From NCBI RefSeq assembly GCF_004331485.1, contig NZ_SJKD01000001.1:1984001-2048000 (forward strand): a DNA stretch of 64,000 nt. The letters run 5' to 3'. This DNA comes from Kribbella capetownensis. GTDB taxonomy: Bacteria; Actinomycetota; Actinomycetes; Propionibacteriales; Kribbellaceae. A program made the position numbers and the translations under genes. Positions 63,241 to 64,000 of the stretch are shown here, one piece after another (position 1 is the first letter of the stretch; every line of letters begins with the position of its first letter). Below the pieces are notes generated by a model. It was not told the origin of the DNA and did not search any database. It saw only the letters and a list, made by a program, of their open reading frames with translations.

Positions 63241-64000
63241 CTACTCGTCGATCGCGCGGCGGGTGCTGCGCAGGTAGAAGATCGCGAACAGGAACGAGAT
63301 CGCGATCAGGATGTTGCTCAGCGCCGCACCCTCACCGAACTTGAAGTCGATGAACGACCGCTCGTACGACTGGGTCGCCAGCGTCTGCGTCGCGTTGGCC
63401 GGTCCGCCACCGGTCAGGCCGAGGATGATGTCGAGCACCTTGATCGTGTAGACGACCCCGAGCATCAGCAGCACGCTCGCGACCGCCCGCAGGTTCGGCC
63501 AGGTGATGAACCAGAACGCGCGCCAGCCGGTCGCGCCGTCCAACTGGCCGGCCTCGTACAACTCGTCCGGGATCTCGGCCAGACCGGAGTACAACAGCGT
63601 CACGTTGAACGGGATGCCGATCCAGATGTTGACCCCGATCACCGCGATCAGCGCGACCGACGGCGAGTTCAGCCACGGCACGGGTTCGTTGATCAGATGC
63701 AACCAGGACAACGTCCGGTTCAGAATCCCGCTGTCCTGCTCGAGGATCGATCGCCAGGTCGCACTCGACACGATCAACGGCAGCAACCACGGCAGCAGCA
63801 GCAAGGACCGCAGTACGCCGCTGAGCGGGAAACGCCGGTGGAAGAACAGCGCCAGCGCCAGCCCGATGACGAACTGGAACGCGATCGAGCCGATGGTGAA
63901 CAGCGCCGTGTTCACCATCGCGTCGGAGAACAGGTTGTCCGTCACGACCGTGCTGTAGTTCTTCAGCCCGACCCACGGTGCGGCACCGGTGAAGAACGTC
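63241..64000 (-). CDS. Carbohydrate ABC transporter permease (MalF type), cut by window end
   Basis: The reading frame runs off the window. The visible part includes PWVGLKNYSTVVTD before an internal GTG, which matches the normal permease start region, so the gene continues beyond 64000. The EAA loop LYEAGQLDGATGWRAFWFITWP and at least five membrane helices are present. A sugar-binding protein is likely to lie further upstream, outside the window. Confidence 0.9.
   Translation of the reverse strand, partial: TFFTGAAPWVGLKNYSTVVTDNLFSDAMVNTALFTIGSIAFQFVIGLALALFFHRRFPLSGVLRSLLLLPWLLPLIVSSATWRSILEQDSGILNRTLSWLHLINEPVPWLNSPSVALIAVIGVNIWIGIPFNVTLLYSGLAEIPDELYEAGQLDGATGWRAFWFITWPNLRAVASVLLMLGVVYTIKVLDIILGLTGGGPANATQTLATQSYERSFIDFKFGEGAALSNILIAISFLFAIFYLRSTRRAIDE

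Overview
This is a GC-rich actinobacterial chromosome window. The most likely source is a Propionibacteriales / Nocardioidaceae-Kribbella type organism. That placement is an inference from gene order, a mycothiol-dependent enzyme, a full mce operon, C-minus S4, zinc-type S14 and the overall look of the proteins. About two thirds of the window is the core transcription-translation block; accessory genes fill the region after rpoC and most of the stretches from 35 to 38 kb, 43 to 57 kb and 60 to 64 kb.

Layout. 1-7.2 kb: the downstream part of an mce operon (end of mceA, then mceB-F and two Mce-associated membrane proteins), immediately upstream of rpoB. 7.5-14.9 kb: rpoB and rpoC, closed by a strong terminator. 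15.0-17.5 kb: a DUF1801 protein, an alpha/beta hydrolase fused to an NTF2-like domain, and a maleylpyruvate-isomerase-like mycothiol enzyme. 17.5-22.1 kb: the str operon (rpsL, rpsG, fusA, tuf) with its own promoter and two tandem terminators. 22.2-32.4 kb: the S10-spc block (rpsJ to rplO). 32.6-35.3 kb: secY, adk, map. 35.3-37.9 kb: an accessory insert (DUF1707 protein, membrane protein, imine-reductase-like enzyme with a divergent HxlR regulator). 38.0-41.8 kb: infA, rpmJ, rpsM, rpsK, rpsD, rpoA, rplQ. 41.8-43.2 kb: truA and an RsmC-like methyltransferase. 43.2-49.0 kb: an ECF sigma factor with a membrane partner, an ABC-F ATPase, a GH18-like anchored protein with a TetR regulator, an NTF2-like protein and DoxX. 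49.0-54.4 kb (minus strand): a LacI, substrate-binding protein, two permeases and sulfatase operon. 54.6-57.4 kb: a damaged SDR, a GNAT acetyltransferase and citrate synthase. 57.6-60.0 kb: rplM, rpsI, glmM. 60.1-64.0 kb: a RidA-like gene that runs through its terminator, then a Gfo/Idh oxidoreductase, ThuA and sugar ABC permeases cut by the window edge.

How the parts work together. The core block makes RNA polymerase, most ribosomal proteins, two elongation factors, the Sec channel, methionine aminopeptidase and IF-1. It is divided by stem-loops between str and S10, rplO and secY, rpmJ and rpsM, and rpsD and rpoA, so its output is probably tuned in segments. The two minus-strand sugar loci are uptake-plus-processing operons; the first appears built to import a sulfated compound and remove sulfate inside the cell.

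Most notable observations: RpoB has Asn where Ser531 (E. coli numbering) of the rifampicin pocket is expected; rpsL and rpsJ share an identical 25-nt leader element; a 38-codon small ORF sits between rplR and rpsE with start/stop coupling; an SDR has lost the segment with its catalytic Ser; a ridA-like gene has lost its stop codon; and a 160-bp insert breaks the otherwise overlapping mce operon. I found no tRNA, rRNA, CRISPR array or insertion sequence, and I cannot claim a wholly new system.
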